In this document: positions 26,366 to 33,669 of the stretch, in pieces | Layout of the letters: each line of letters begins with the position of its first letter | How positions within the stretch are numbered: the stretch's first letter is position 1 | Source of the DNA: Prevotella sp. KH2C16 | GTDB taxonomy: Bacteria; Bacteroidota; Bacteroidia; Bacteroidales; Bacteroidaceae | Assembly: GCF_900113305.1 (NCBI RefSeq) | Contig: NZ_FOOW01000007.1 | Location: 1 to 64,000 of the forward strand | Length of the DNA stretch: 64,000 nucleotides | Reading direction: 5' to 3' | Translations under genes and position numbers: made by a program | Notes under the pieces: model-generated | What the model was told of the DNA's origin: nothing | Databases searched by the model: none | Seen by the model: the letters and a program-made list of their open reading frames with translations, nothing else

Positions 26366-26867
26366 CTTTCTCGGGAGCCGTGGTCTTCTGGTAGGCCAAC
26401 CGCTCGGTGCCGTCCGTAAGGTAGATGATTCCGCAATAGTGGAACCCGTATTTCAGGATGAGGTGCTGCATGACGGTGTTGTCGCGGTGGGTGTCGATGC
26501 GGATGTTGTCGGTCTGCGTGAAGCAGAAGTCAAGTATGTCGTTGAACGCATGGTGCCTTCCCGGCATGCTTGCCATGCGGTGCACCACATAGTAAGGCTC
26601 CTCGTTGAGCCATTTCCCCTCGTAAATTTTCCTATAAGTGATGTCGGGTCCCGGCACAAAGGCAAATGTCGCTATCGGCATGCCGTCTTCTTCGAGAAGA
26701 TAGCTGTTGCCGATGGCGACATCCTGTAATATCGTTTCGCGCGAAGGCTGACCGTCCGTCCATTGGTGCATGTTTCCGCTCCGGCGCATCTTCTGCCGCC
26801 CGTAGTCGATGAGCTGCAGGATGCGGTAGAGGTCTTCTGCCGTGGCCTTGCGGAACGCCCTTGCCAT
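26349..26867 (-). CDS. GNAT-family N-acetyltransferase
   Basis: A 172-residue GNAT-fold protein: N-terminal RKATAEDLYRILQLID, central beta strands, then NIRIDTHRDNTVMQHLILKYGFHYCGIIYL, the usual end of the acetyl-CoA domain. Substrate unknown; alanine or small-molecule acetylation is possible. The start lies 1 bp after the pheS stop, so it is co-transcribed with pheS. The last codons (encoding V-T-S-S-L and the stop) are formed by the terminal unit of repeat array A, so the C-terminus seems to have been set by the repeat. Confidence 0.8.
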   Translation of the reverse strand: MARAFRKATAEDLYRILQLIDYGRQKMRRSGNMHQWTDGQPSRETILQDVAIGNSYLLEEDGMPIATFAFVPGPDITYRKIYEGKWLNEEPYYVVHRMASMPGRHHAFNDILDFCFTQTDNIRIDTHRDNTVMQHLILKYGFHYCGIIYLTDGTERLAYQKTTAPEKVTSSL

Positions 26868-26868
26868 T

Positions 26869-27906
26869 TTAGCGCGCCGTCTTGAATTCCTCGAGGAACC
26901 GGGTGTCGTTTTCGGAGAACATGCGGAGGTCGCTCACGCGGTATTTCAGGTTGGTGATGCGCTCCACGCCCATGCCGAAGGCATAGCCGGTGTATACCTT
27001 GGAGTCGATGCCGCATGCCTCGAGCACATTCGGGTCGACCATTCCGCAGCCGAGAATCTCCACCCATCCGGTGTGCTTGCAGAACCCGCAGCCCTCTCCG
27101 CCGCAGATGTTGCAGGAGATATCCATCTCCGCACTCGGCTCGGTGAACGGGAAGTAACTGGGGCGCAGGCGGATTTTCGTGTCGGCCCCGAACATTTCAC
27201 GGGCGAAGGTGAGCAATACCTGCTTGAGGTCGGTGAAGCTCACATTCTTGTCGATGTACAGCCCTTCCACCTGGTGGAAGAAGCAGTGGGCGCGCGCCGA
27301 GATGGCCTCGTTGCGGTAGACGCGGCCCGGGCAGATGATGCGCAGCGGCGGCTGGTGGGTCTCCATGTAGTGAGCCTGGTCGCCGGAGGTGTGGCTCCGG
27401 AGGATGATGTTCTTGGTTACATCGTTCGGATTCTGCTCGATGAAGAAGGTGTCCTGCATGTCGCGTGCCGGATGATCTGCCGCGAAGTTGAGCTTGGTGA
27501 AGACATGGAGGTCGTCGTCTACCTCCGGCCCTTCGGCCAGCGTGAAGCCCATGCGGCTGAAAATATCGATAATCTCGTTCTTGACCACGGTGAGCGGATG
27601 GCGTGTGCCCAGCTGGATGGGGTAGGCCGTGCGGGTGAGGTCGAGGTCGTCTTTCTCTTCCTCTGAGATCTCCACCTGTTCCTTCAGCTCATTAATTTTG
27701 CTGAGAGCCGTCTGTTTCAGTTCGTTGATCTTGATTCCCACGGCCTTTTTCTGGTCGGCTGCCACATTGCGGAAGTCGGCCATGAGGGCTGTGATTTCTC
27801 CTTTCTTACTCAGGTATTTCAGGCGCAGTTGCTCTATTTCCTCAGCATTCCTTGCCTGGAGGGCACCCACTTCTTTCAGAAGCTCGTCAATTTTATCCAG
27901 TATCAT
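26869..27906 (-). CDS. pheS: phenylalanyl-tRNA synthetase alpha subunit
   Basis: A 345-residue class II synthetase alpha chain: N-terminal coiled coil (about 1-85), catalytic core with HPLTVVKNEI, FAEGPEVDDD-like segment (FTLAEGPEVDDDLHVF), motif 2 PGRVYRNEAISARAHCFFHQVEGLYID, FFTEPSAEMD-type block (YFPFTEPSAEMDISC) and motif 3 GFAFGMGVERI (here YAFGMGVERITNLKY). It charges tRNA-Phe together with PheT, which is not in the window. An open frame extends to 27936, but the ATG at 27906 (MILDKIDELL) matches the family start. Four cysteines around 240-255 (CNICGGEGCGFC) form a small zinc-like knuckle seen in some PheS. Confidence 0.95.
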   Translation of the reverse strand: MILDKIDELLKEVGALQARNAEEIEQLRLKYLSKKGEITALMADFRNVAADQKKAVGIKINELKQTALSKINELKEQVEISEEEKDDLDLTRTAYPIQLGTRHPLTVVKNEIIDIFSRMGFTLAEGPEVDDDLHVFTKLNFAADHPARDMQDTFFIEQNPNDVTKNIILRSHTSGDQAHYMETHQPPLRIICPGRVYRNEAISARAHCFFHQVEGLYIDKNVSFTDLKQVLLTFAREMFGADTKIRLRPSYFPFTEPSAEMDISCNICGGEGCGFCKHTGWVEILGCGMVDPNVLEACGIDSKVYTGYAFGMGVERITNLKYRVSDLRMFSENDTRFLEEFKTAR

Positions 27907-28033
27907 ATTTTCGATAAAGTTACAATTTTCGTGCAAAGGTAATAATTTTACCGTAAAATAAGAAATATCTCAAAATAAAGTTGTAATTTTGCATAACAAT
28001 TTGAGAGGCAAACAGATATAAAAAAGGCCTAAG

Positions 28034-28888
28034 ATGAAGAAATGTGCTTGGTTTTTCATGGGATTGCTAATCCTCACCATGGTGGGTTTTTCCAGTATAG
28101 GATGTTCCGACAGGAAGCCGGTTGCCACAGACTCCGCGGTGGTAGACTCCGTGGCCGACAGTATTACGACGGACACGCTGGAGACAATGTTAGAGGAACA
28201 GCCGATGCCGAAGGCTGCCGACGAACTGTTTGACGACTTCTTCTTCAATTTCGCGGGCAACCGGAGATTGCAGGTGAAGCGCATCCGGTTTCCCCTTGCC
28301 GTCGTCCGTAACGGCAGGCCGGAGAAGCCTATACAGAAGAAGGGCTGGCAGGTAGACCATTTCTTCATGCGGCAGGAATACTATACGCTCATCTTCGACA
28401 ACCGCAAGCAGATTAATCTGGTAAAGGATACCAGCGTGAACCGTGTTGCCGTGGAGAAGATTTACTTTAAGAGCAAGACCGTGAAGCAGTATCTCTTTGA
28501 CCGGGTAGACGGCCTCTGGATGCTCACGGCCATCCATTACAAGCCTATTTCACAAAACATGAATGCCAGTTTCCTGACATTCTATGATAAATTCAGCTCC
28601 GACTCGACTTTCCAGATAGCGAGCATGAACGACATGGTTACCTTCACCGCTCCTGATCCGGACGACGACTTCAAGAGCATTACGGGCGAAATGGTTCCCG
28701 AGCAGTGGCCGATGTTCAAGCCGGCCATCATTCCTACGGGCGTTATCTACAATATCCTCTATGGGCAGAAATATACCGAGAGCACCCAGAAGATTCTCAT
28801 GGTGCGCGGTATAGCCAATGGTCTGGAGATGGAAATGACATTCCGCAAGAAGGGCGGGGCGTGGAAACTCGTGAAATTCAACAGCTAA
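28034..28888 (+). CDS. DUF4348-like lipoprotein
   Basis: A 284-residue lipoprotein (signal ending SSIGC, Cys24) with an acidic, Ser/Thr/Asp-rich linker and then a domain that I recognise as the Bacteroidales family DUF4348 (FDDFFFNFAGNRRLQVKRIRFPLAV, later DDFKSITGEMVPEQW). Function unknown. A -7 element TAATTTTG (27984-27991) precedes it. The stop codon touches the murB start codon (0 bp gap), so it shares a transcript with murB and the MBL hydrolase; a cell-envelope role is plausible but inferred only from lipidation and neighbours. Confidence 0.75.
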   Translation: MKKCAWFFMGLLILTMVGFSSIGCSDRKPVATDSAVVDSVADSITTDTLETMLEEQPMPKAADELFDDFFFNFAGNRRLQVKRIRFPLAVVRNGRPEKPIQKKGWQVDHFFMRQEYYTLIFDNRKQINLVKDTSVNRVAVEKIYFKSKTVKQYLFDRVDGLWMLTAIHYKPISQNMNASFLTFYDKFSSDSTFQIASMNDMVTFTAPDPDDDFKSITGEMVPEQWPMFKPAIIPTGVIYNILYGQKYTESTQKILMVRGIANGLEMEMTFRKKGGAWKLVKFNS

Positions 28889-29914
28889 ATGAAGGACCTG
28901 AAGTCTTATTCTCTCCTGCGGCACAACACATTCGGCATTGATGCCCGGTGCGACCGATTTCTCGAATACGCATCCGCCGAAGAGGCCGTGGAAATCGTCC
29001 GCGGCCTGAAGGAAACCGACCAGCCCCTGCTCCTGTTGGGGGGAGGGAGCAACCTCTTGCTTACGGGCGACTATCATGGCACTGTGATCACTCCTGAAAA
29101 CCGGTTTGAGGTCGTGGAGTCAGAAGATGCAGACGAGGCTGACGGCATCTATCTGCATTGCTGGGCGGGCACGACTTTCGACGATGTGGTGGCCTATGCC
29201 GTGAAGCAGGGCTATTATGGCATGGAAAACCTCTCGCTTATCCCGGGACAGGTGGGAGCTTCGGCCATTCAGAATATCGGTGCCTACGGGGCTGAAGCCA
29301 AGGATTTCATCGATGAAGTGCGGGCTGTTGAGATTGCAACGGGAAACATGGTCGTCTTCAGCAATGATGATTGCGAGTATAGTTATCGGCAGAGCAAGTT
29401 CAAGCATGCGTGGAAAGACAAGTTTCTCATCGTCCAGGTTACTTATAAACTCTCACGAGCCTTTGTCCCGAAGCTTGACTATGGCAATATCCGCATGAAG
29501 CTCAAGGAGCAGGGGATAGGGCAGCCTACGGCGCAGCAGCTTCGGGATGTGATTATAGAAATCCGCCGGGAGAAGTTGCCCGACCCGCAAATCTTGGGGA
29601 ACGCAGGCAGCTTTTTCATGAATCCTATTGTCTTCCGTGAGAAATACGAGCAGCTGGCGGCGGAATACCCGGGCATGCCCCATTACACCATTGACGGTGA
29701 GCACGAGAAGATTCCGGCAGGCTGGATGATTGAGCAGTGCGGCTGGAAGGGGCGTCCCCTTGGCAAGGCCGGAGTTCATAGCAAGCAGGCATTGATACTG
29801 GTGAACCTCGGAGGTGCCACGGGCACCGATATCTTGAATCTTTGCGAGGCTGTCCGCGCGGATGTGAAGCATAAGTTTGATATAGAGATTTATCCGGAGG
29901 TGAACATCCGATGA
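28889..29914 (+). CDS. murB: UDP-N-acetylmuramate dehydrogenase
   Basis: A 341-residue FAD enzyme that reduces UDP-GlcNAc-enolpyruvate to UDP-MurNAc. FAD-binding region LLLGGGSNLLLT (around 49-60), GMENLSLIPGQVGASAIQNIGAYG (about 111-134) and the catalytic GNAGSFFMNPIV (about 231-242, Ser proton donor) are all present, as is the C-terminal IYPEVNIR. It is a type I MurB with the Tyr loop (EYSYRQSKFK). It begins immediately after the lipoprotein stop and its end overlaps the MBL gene by 4 bp. Confidence 0.95.
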   Translation: MKDLKSYSLLRHNTFGIDARCDRFLEYASAEEAVEIVRGLKETDQPLLLLGGGSNLLLTGDYHGTVITPENRFEVVESEDADEADGIYLHCWAGTTFDDVVAYAVKQGYYGMENLSLIPGQVGASAIQNIGAYGAEAKDFIDEVRAVEIATGNMVVFSNDDCEYSYRQSKFKHAWKDKFLIVQVTYKLSRAFVPKLDYGNIRMKLKEQGIGQPTAQQLRDVIIEIRREKLPDPQILGNAGSFFMNPIVFREKYEQLAAEYPGMPHYTIDGEHEKIPAGWMIEQCGWKGRPLGKAGVHSKQALILVNLGGATGTDILNLCEAVRADVKHKFDIEIYPEVNIR

Positions 29915-30672
29915 CACTTACTTTCCTTGGAACGGGTACTTCGGGGGGCGTCCCGGCGTTGGGATGCCAGTGCGAAGTGTGCCGCAGCAAGAATCCCAAG
30001 GACAAGCGGCTGCGCTCGGCTGCCTTGTTGGAGAGCGGAAACACGCGCGTTCTGATAGATTGCGGCCCTGATATCCGCCAGCAGCTCATGCCGCTGCCTT
30101 TCAAACCGATAGACGGTGTGCTCGTAACCCACATTCATTACGACCATGTCGCGGGGATGGATGACTTGCGTCCATTCTGCGTTTTCGGCGATATTCATGT
30201 CTATGCCAATAAGGCGACGGAGCACGGTTTAAGGCATACGATGCCCTATTGCTTTACCGAGGAACTTTATCCCGGGGTTCCCCGATTGGAGTTGCATGTG
30301 ATTGCGCCTCATAGATCCTTTGCGATTGGCGACTTGGAGATCATGCCGATTCAGGTGATGCACGACAGGCTGCCGATACTCGGTTTCCGTGTCGGGAACT
30401 TTGCCTATATCACCGATATGAAGACTATCGGGGAGACGGAGATGCCCTATCTGGAAGGAGTGGATACCCTTGTGCTGAATGCCTTGCGGTGGGAACGGGA
30501 GCATCACAGCCATATGCTGGTGGGAGAAGCTATCGAGTTTGCTCGCAGGGTGGGGGCTGAATCTACCTATTTTACACACATGACTCATGAGATTGGCTTT
30601 CATGATGATGCTAACCGGCAGCTTCCGGTTGGATTTCAATTCGCTTACGACGGTTTGAAAGTCAATCTGTAA
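29911..30672 (+). CDS. MBL-fold metal-dependent hydrolase (PhnP-like)
   Basis: A 253-residue metallo-beta-lactamase-fold hydrolase. Metal motif THIHYDH (residues 73-79) with a Cys-rich N-terminal loop GCQCEVCRS (18-26) typical of the PhnP/YtvP branch, which hydrolyses cyclic phosphodiesters; other metal ligands are seen at HDRLP (about 151), YITDMK and the C-terminal THMTHEI. The exact substrate is unknown. The ATG overlaps the murB stop (ATGA), the third gene of the lipoprotein-murB-MBL operon. Confidence 0.87.
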   Translation: MTLTFLGTGTSGGVPALGCQCEVCRSKNPKDKRLRSAALLESGNTRVLIDCGPDIRQQLMPLPFKPIDGVLVTHIHYDHVAGMDDLRPFCVFGDIHVYANKATEHGLRHTMPYCFTEELYPGVPRLELHVIAPHRSFAIGDLEIMPIQVMHDRLPILGFRVGNFAYITDMKTIGETEMPYLEGVDTLVLNALRWEREHHSHMLVGEAIEFARRVGAESTYFTHMTHEIGFHDDANRQLPVGFQFAYDGLKVNL

Positions 30673-30761
30673 GTGAATTGATAGAAAAAGGTTAAAAGTG
30701 ATAAAATGGCCATTGTTTTACTTAAACAATGTTATAAGTGTGCGTTCACACATTTAAAAAT

Positions 30762-30791
30762 TTGCATATTCCTATTTTATGTTTAAATTTG
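30762..30791 (+). promoter_or_regulatory. orphan promoter upstream of a terminator
   Basis: TTG (30762-30764) and TAAATTTG (30784-30791) with a 19-bp spacer match the Bacteroidetes consensus closely. There is no protein gene downstream on the plus strand; the next features are a terminator at 30834 and a structured region, so a short non-coding transcript is likely. Confidence 0.65.
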
Positions 30792-30796
30792 CAGTG

Positions 30797-30860
30797 TGTT
30801 TTTCATAGTATTAGATTTAAGGTTAACAAGGTAGGGACTCAGCGGAGTCCCATTTTTTTA
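30797..30860 (+). ncRNA. candidate small RNA, about 60 nt
   Basis: The interval begins at the expected start site of the 30762-30791 promoter and ends at a terminator, GGGACTC-AGCG-GAGTCCC (30834-30851) followed by A and seven T's. It has no open frame of note. It may be an independent small RNA, or the first hairpin may be an attenuator in front of the structured region at 30899-31004. Existence is predicted only from sequence. Confidence 0.45.
30834..30859 (+). terminator. rho-independent terminator
   Basis: Perfect 7-bp stem (30834-30840 with 30845-30851), tetraloop AGCG, then ATTTTTTT. It lies 162 bp after the MBL gene stop, so it could also end the murB operon. Confidence 0.88.
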
Positions 30861-30898
30861 TATCCTGACTTTTACCTTGGGGATATCACGGAGGCTGG

Positions 30899-31004
30899 GA
30901 GTTGTGGCGGCAAGGTATGCCTTCAGAAAGGCATGCAAACAACTCTGTCCATTTGACAGGTGCTTGCCGCTAACGGGCATAGCTCAGACTTGTCAAATGA
31001 ACAG
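30899..31004. other. highly structured intergenic region, candidate ncRNA of unknown strand
   Basis: No coding frame. Nested hairpin 1: GAGTTGT (30899-30905) with ACAACTC (30939-30945), enclosing ATGCCTT (30917-30923) with AAGGCAT (30928-30934), loop CAGA. Hairpin 2: a 17-nt arm at 30945-30961 pairs with 30988-31004 with only two non-Watson-Crick positions. GCGGCAAG (30907-30914) in hairpin 1 is an exact complement of CTTGCCGC (30963-30970) in the loop of hairpin 2, a possible pseudoknot. It resembles no RNA family that I can name. A weak hairpin followed by a T-rich tract at 31014-31045 could end a plus-strand transcript. Confidence 0.5.
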
Positions 31005-31028
31005 AATAGGGGGAAGACAGTCTAAAAA

Positions 31029-31310
31029 CTATCTTTTCTTTTTCTTTGTATTGAAAAGTTGTTTTCCGCTGAATTTATGGTAGAGTTTCCATCCCAGGAT
31101 GACGGCATCTAAAATCCCGGCTCCCGTGTTCATCAATGTGTTGAATCGTTTTGACGGGGTCAGGGCGGCCGTTGGTTCCGGTTTATGGAACAGTTCTTTC
31201 CACATGGAGCGAATCTGCTCGTCGTCTTTGCGAATGTCTTTCAGGAGCATCTCCTTCCTGAGATGTATGTCAGAAAGTGAACGATAGGTTGATAAGTCGT
31301 CAGTATTCAT
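31029..31310 (-). CDS. small hypothetical protein, last gene of a membrane-protein operon
   Basis: A 93-residue mainly helical protein with a basic tail ending FNTKKKKR and one moderately hydrophobic stretch (about residues 62-80, TLMNTGAGILDAVILGWKLYHKF). I do not recognise the family. It starts 4 bp after the holin-like gene and closes a three-gene operon with a YtxH-type protein, whose members are often induced together as small envelope or stress proteins. Function unknown. Confidence 0.65.
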   Translation of the reverse strand: MNTDDLSTYRSLSDIHLRKEMLLKDIRKDDEQIRSMWKELFHKPEPTAALTPSKRFNTLMNTGAGILDAVILGWKLYHKFSGKQLFNTKKKKR

Positions 31311-31314
31311 AGGC

Positions 31315-31665
31315 TTATTTCTCCATTAAAAGACTCGCCAGGAAATGCACGAGCGGGCGCTCTATCCATCTATGGCGGAAAATGACACACAATATCAGCA
31401 CCAGCAGATACACTCCTCCGACAACGCAGAAAGCCCAGGGCAGGCCCATGCTGGGCTCGAGTGCATAAGCCAGGGCGAACGAGAAGTAGATAAGGGTAAG
31501 CATCAGCAAGACCGAGATGACAACGGTAATCGTGGCCACGGTGAGCAGGCGCACGACCTTTTCTGCCATATCGAGCTTCACATATTCGCTTTGAAGGCCG
31601 ATATAGTGCTTGAGCACTTCGACAAGCTGCCCTATCGTTTCTATGTTTCTGTCGTTCGAGAACAT
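31315..31665 (-). CDS. phage-holin-superfamily membrane protein (Holin-X-like)
   Basis: A 116-residue protein with an N-terminal helix and two hydrophobic segments (about residues 43-68 and 75-97), the layout of the putative holin-X (Pfam Phage_holin_3_6) family. Despite the family name there is no sign of phage around it; in Bacteroidetes such proteins are chromosomal and commonly neighbour YtxH proteins, as here. Function unknown, probably envelope-related. Confidence 0.75.
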   Translation of the reverse strand: MFSNDRNIETIGQLVEVLKHYIGLQSEYVKLDMAEKVVRLLTVATITVVISVLLMLTLIYFSFALAYALEPSMGLPWAFCVVGGVYLLVLILCVIFRHRWIERPLVHFLASLLMEK

Positions 31666-31673
31666 CTGTGCGA

Positions 31674-31892
31674 TTATTCAACGACCTCTGCTGCAGCGTC
31701 CTTGATGTCGTCTACAAGGTCGTCAACCTCTTTACGCGATAGCTTGATGTCATGCTTCTTGCAGAATTCATCCACGGCATCTGCGATTTTGTTGCGTGTG
31801 TCAACACCCTTTTCCGGGGCAAAAGCCAAACCTGCGGCAGCACCTGCAATGGCTCCGCCAATGAAAGCTCCGATATAACCTAATGTCTTCAT
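31674..31892 (-). CDS. YtxH domain-containing protein
   Basis: A 72-residue protein: Gly/Ala-rich membrane segment MKTLGYIGAFIGGAIAGAAAG, then the YtxH signature LAFAPEKG (like LLFAPxSG) and a helical tail VDDLVDDIKDAAAEVVE. A longer open frame runs up to 32000, but the promoter at 31955-31984 lies inside that extension, so the ATG at 31892 is right. It is the first gene of the operon. YtxH proteins of other bacteria are general-stress membrane proteins of unknown mechanism. Confidence 0.82.
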   Translation of the reverse strand: MKTLGYIGAFIGGAIAGAAAGLAFAPEKGVDTRNKIADAVDEFCKKHDIKLSRKEVDDLVDDIKDAAAEVVE

Positions 31893-31954
31893 AACCAAAT
31901 AATTTATTAAATAGTTTAACATTCTTCGTCCGGCTGGCGGACGATATTCACTCG

Positions 31955-31984
31955 CAAATATAAGAAAAGAAATGAGAACGGCAA
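31955..31984 (-). promoter_or_regulatory. promoter of the YtxH-holin operon
   Basis: Read on the minus strand: TTG (31984-31982), 19-bp spacer, TATATTTG (31962-31955). The 5' leader contains a small hairpin, CGTCCG-GCTGG-CGGACG (31927-31943). Confidence 0.75.
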
Positions 31985-32057
31985 TGAAAACGGTAGCCAT
32001 TTTTTGTTAAATAGTTTCTATTTTGTTGATTTAACAAACTTTATGCGCCATTTTCGC

Positions 32058-32086
32058 TTGTGTTTTCGATATTATTCGTAACTTTG
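32058..32086 (+). promoter_or_regulatory. promoter of the SPOR-ruvX genes
   Basis: TTG (32058-32060) and TAACTTTG (32079-32086), spacer 18 bp; about 47 bp upstream of the SPOR lipoprotein start. Confidence 0.7.
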
Positions 32087-32132
32087 TTGCACTAAAATGA
32101 GTATTTAAGTTTAATTTCAATAAGAACAGAAA

Positions 32133-32630
32133 ATGATGAAGAAAAGTTTGGCTATGTGCGCAGGTTTCTGCGTCGCCCTCGTCTTAGCAAGTTGCGGCTC
32201 AAGCAAGGAAAGTGCTTATAAGAAGGCCTACGAGAAAGCAAAAGCTCAGGAGCAGGTGGCTCAGGATCAGCAGCCTGTTACCCAAGCCCCTGTCGTGGCA
32301 CCTATCGTTCAGCAACCTGCGACACAGACTACAGTAGTAGACAATGTTGATAATGCAACCGTTCGTACGGAGGATGTTACCCTCGTCAGCGGCGCAGGAC
32401 TCCAGTCTTATAGCGTGGTAGTAGGCTCTTTCTCGCTGAAAGCTAATGCGGAAGGGCTGCAGAATACATTGAAGTCTGCCGGCTATGATGCCCAGATTGC
32501 TTACAACTCAGCTCGCAATATGTATCGCGTGGTGGCTTCTACGCATTCTGACAAGGCTTCGGCCGTTGCAAGCCGCAATCAGTTCCGCGGTGGAAATTAT
32601 CCAGACGCCTGGCTGCTCTATAAGAAATAA
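32133..32630 (+). CDS. SPOR-domain lipoprotein
   Basis: A 165-residue lipoprotein: signal ending LVLASC (Cys21), Lys/Ala-rich segment, Gln/Pro/Val-rich linker (about residues 45-80) and a C-terminal SPOR domain (about 90-165: LQSYSVVVGSFSLKANAEGLQNTLKSAGYDAQI... NMYRVVAST). SPOR domains bind septal peptidoglycan that lacks stem peptides, so it probably acts at the division site or in the envelope. ruvX begins 3 bp after its stop. ATG codons at 32133 and 32136 are both possible starts. Confidence 0.88.
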   Translation: MMKKSLAMCAGFCVALVLASCGSSKESAYKKAYEKAKAQEQVAQDQQPVTQAPVVAPIVQQPATQTTVVDNVDNATVRTEDVTLVSGAGLQSYSVVVGSFSLKANAEGLQNTLKSAGYDAQIAYNSARNMYRVVASTHSDKASAVASRNQFRGGNYPDAWLLYKK

Positions 32631-32633
32631 CTG

Positions 32634-33047
32634 ATGCGAATACTTTCCGTAGACTACGGTAAGAAACGCACAGGATTAGCAGTGACCGACCCTTTGCAAC
32701 TGATTGCAAATGGTTTGGCCACTGTTTCTACATCCGAAATTTTTGAATATCTGGCCGCTTATATCCAGAGAGAGCCGGTTGAGCGGATCATCATAGGGAA
32801 ACCCATGCAGCCCAATGGGCGTCCGAGCGAGAACATGGTGCGTGTGGAGCAGTTCGTAAACCGATGGAAGGAGCTGCACCCGGATGTTCCGATTGAGTAT
32901 TACGACGAGCGATTCACCTCGGTTCTGGCGCATCGCGCCATCCTCGAGAGCGGCATCGGCAAGAAGGTCCGCAGGGAAAACAAGGGCCTGGCGGATGAGA
33001 TAAGCGCCACGATAATCCTTCAGGATTGGATGAAATCCCGCAAGTAG
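32634..33047 (+). CDS. ruvX: RuvX/YqgF family nuclease (pre-16S rRNA processing, putative Holliday junction resolvase)
   Basis: A 137-residue RNase H-fold protein: MRILSVDYGKKRTGLAVTD (catalytic Asp7), PVERIIIGKPMQPNGRPSENMVRVEQF and the C-terminal DEISATIILQDW with the final acidic residue. YqgF is needed for 5'-end maturation of 16S rRNA and resembles RuvC. Normal length. Co-transcribed after the SPOR gene; def follows after 54 bp. Confidence 0.93.
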   Translation: MRILSVDYGKKRTGLAVTDPLQLIANGLATVSTSEIFEYLAAYIQREPVERIIIGKPMQPNGRPSENMVRVEQFVNRWKELHPDVPIEYYDERFTSVLAHRAILESGIGKKVRRENKGLADEISATIILQDWMKSRK

Positions 33048-33101
33048 GATAGAAATACTTTAGAAAAAAGATAGTAGAAATCAGCTTTTAAAGGAGATTG
33101 A

Positions 33102-33662
33102 ATGATATTACCTATTTATATATATGGACAACCAGTGCTTCGGAAGACGGCAGAGGACATTCCCCTCGACTATCCCGACTTGAAGCAGCTGATACAGGAT
33201 ATGTTTGAGACCATGCACGCTTCTGACGGCGTAGGGCTCGCCGCGCCACAGATAGGCAAGCCTATCCGTGTAGTAGTGATTGACCTTGATGTGTTGAAGG
33301 ACGATTTTCCCGAGTATGAGAACTTTCGGCGTGCCTTCATTAATCCGCACATCCTCGAGTATGACGACACCGAGACGGAGACTTTGGAGGAGGGTTGTCT
33401 CTCCGTGCCGGGCATCCACGAGAGCGTAACGCGCCCCACGCGCATCCATGTGAAGTATGTCGACGAAGAGCTCAAGGAGCATGACGAGTGGGTGGAAGGC
33501 TACCTCGCCCGCGTGATGCAGCACGAGTTCGACCACCTCGACGGCACGATGTTTGTCGACAGGGTCAAGCCCTTGCGCAAGCAACTCATACGCAACAAGC
33601 TGAAGGCAATGATACAAGGCAAGTATCGTTGTGCCTATCGTACAAAACCCTTGCATCGATAG
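33102..33662 (+). CDS. def: peptide deformylase
   Basis: A 186-residue iron enzyme that removes the formyl group from nascent proteins. The three motifs are intact: [10 protein letters not shown] (43-52), EGCLSVPG (97-104, metal Cys99) and HEFDHLDG (141-148). Type I enzyme with a short insertion typical of Bacteroidetes. The TPR gene begins 7 bp after its stop, in the order ruvX-def-TPR that is common in the order. Confidence 0.96.
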   Translation: MILPIYIYGQPVLRKTAEDIPLDYPDLKQLIQDMFETMHASDGVGLAAPQIGKPIRVVVIDLDVLKDDFPEYENFRRAFINPHILEYDDTETETLEEGCLSVPGIHESVTRPTRIHVKYVDEELKEHDEWVEGYLARVMQHEFDHLDGTMFVDRVKPLRKQLIRNKLKAMIQGKYRCAYRTKPLHR

Positions 33663-33669
33663 CTGCCCC

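Noticed and set aside
31315..31665. Prophage remnant because of a holin-like gene
   Set aside because: No other phage gene is near; such proteins are ordinary chromosomal genes in Bacteroidetes and pair with YtxH proteins as here.
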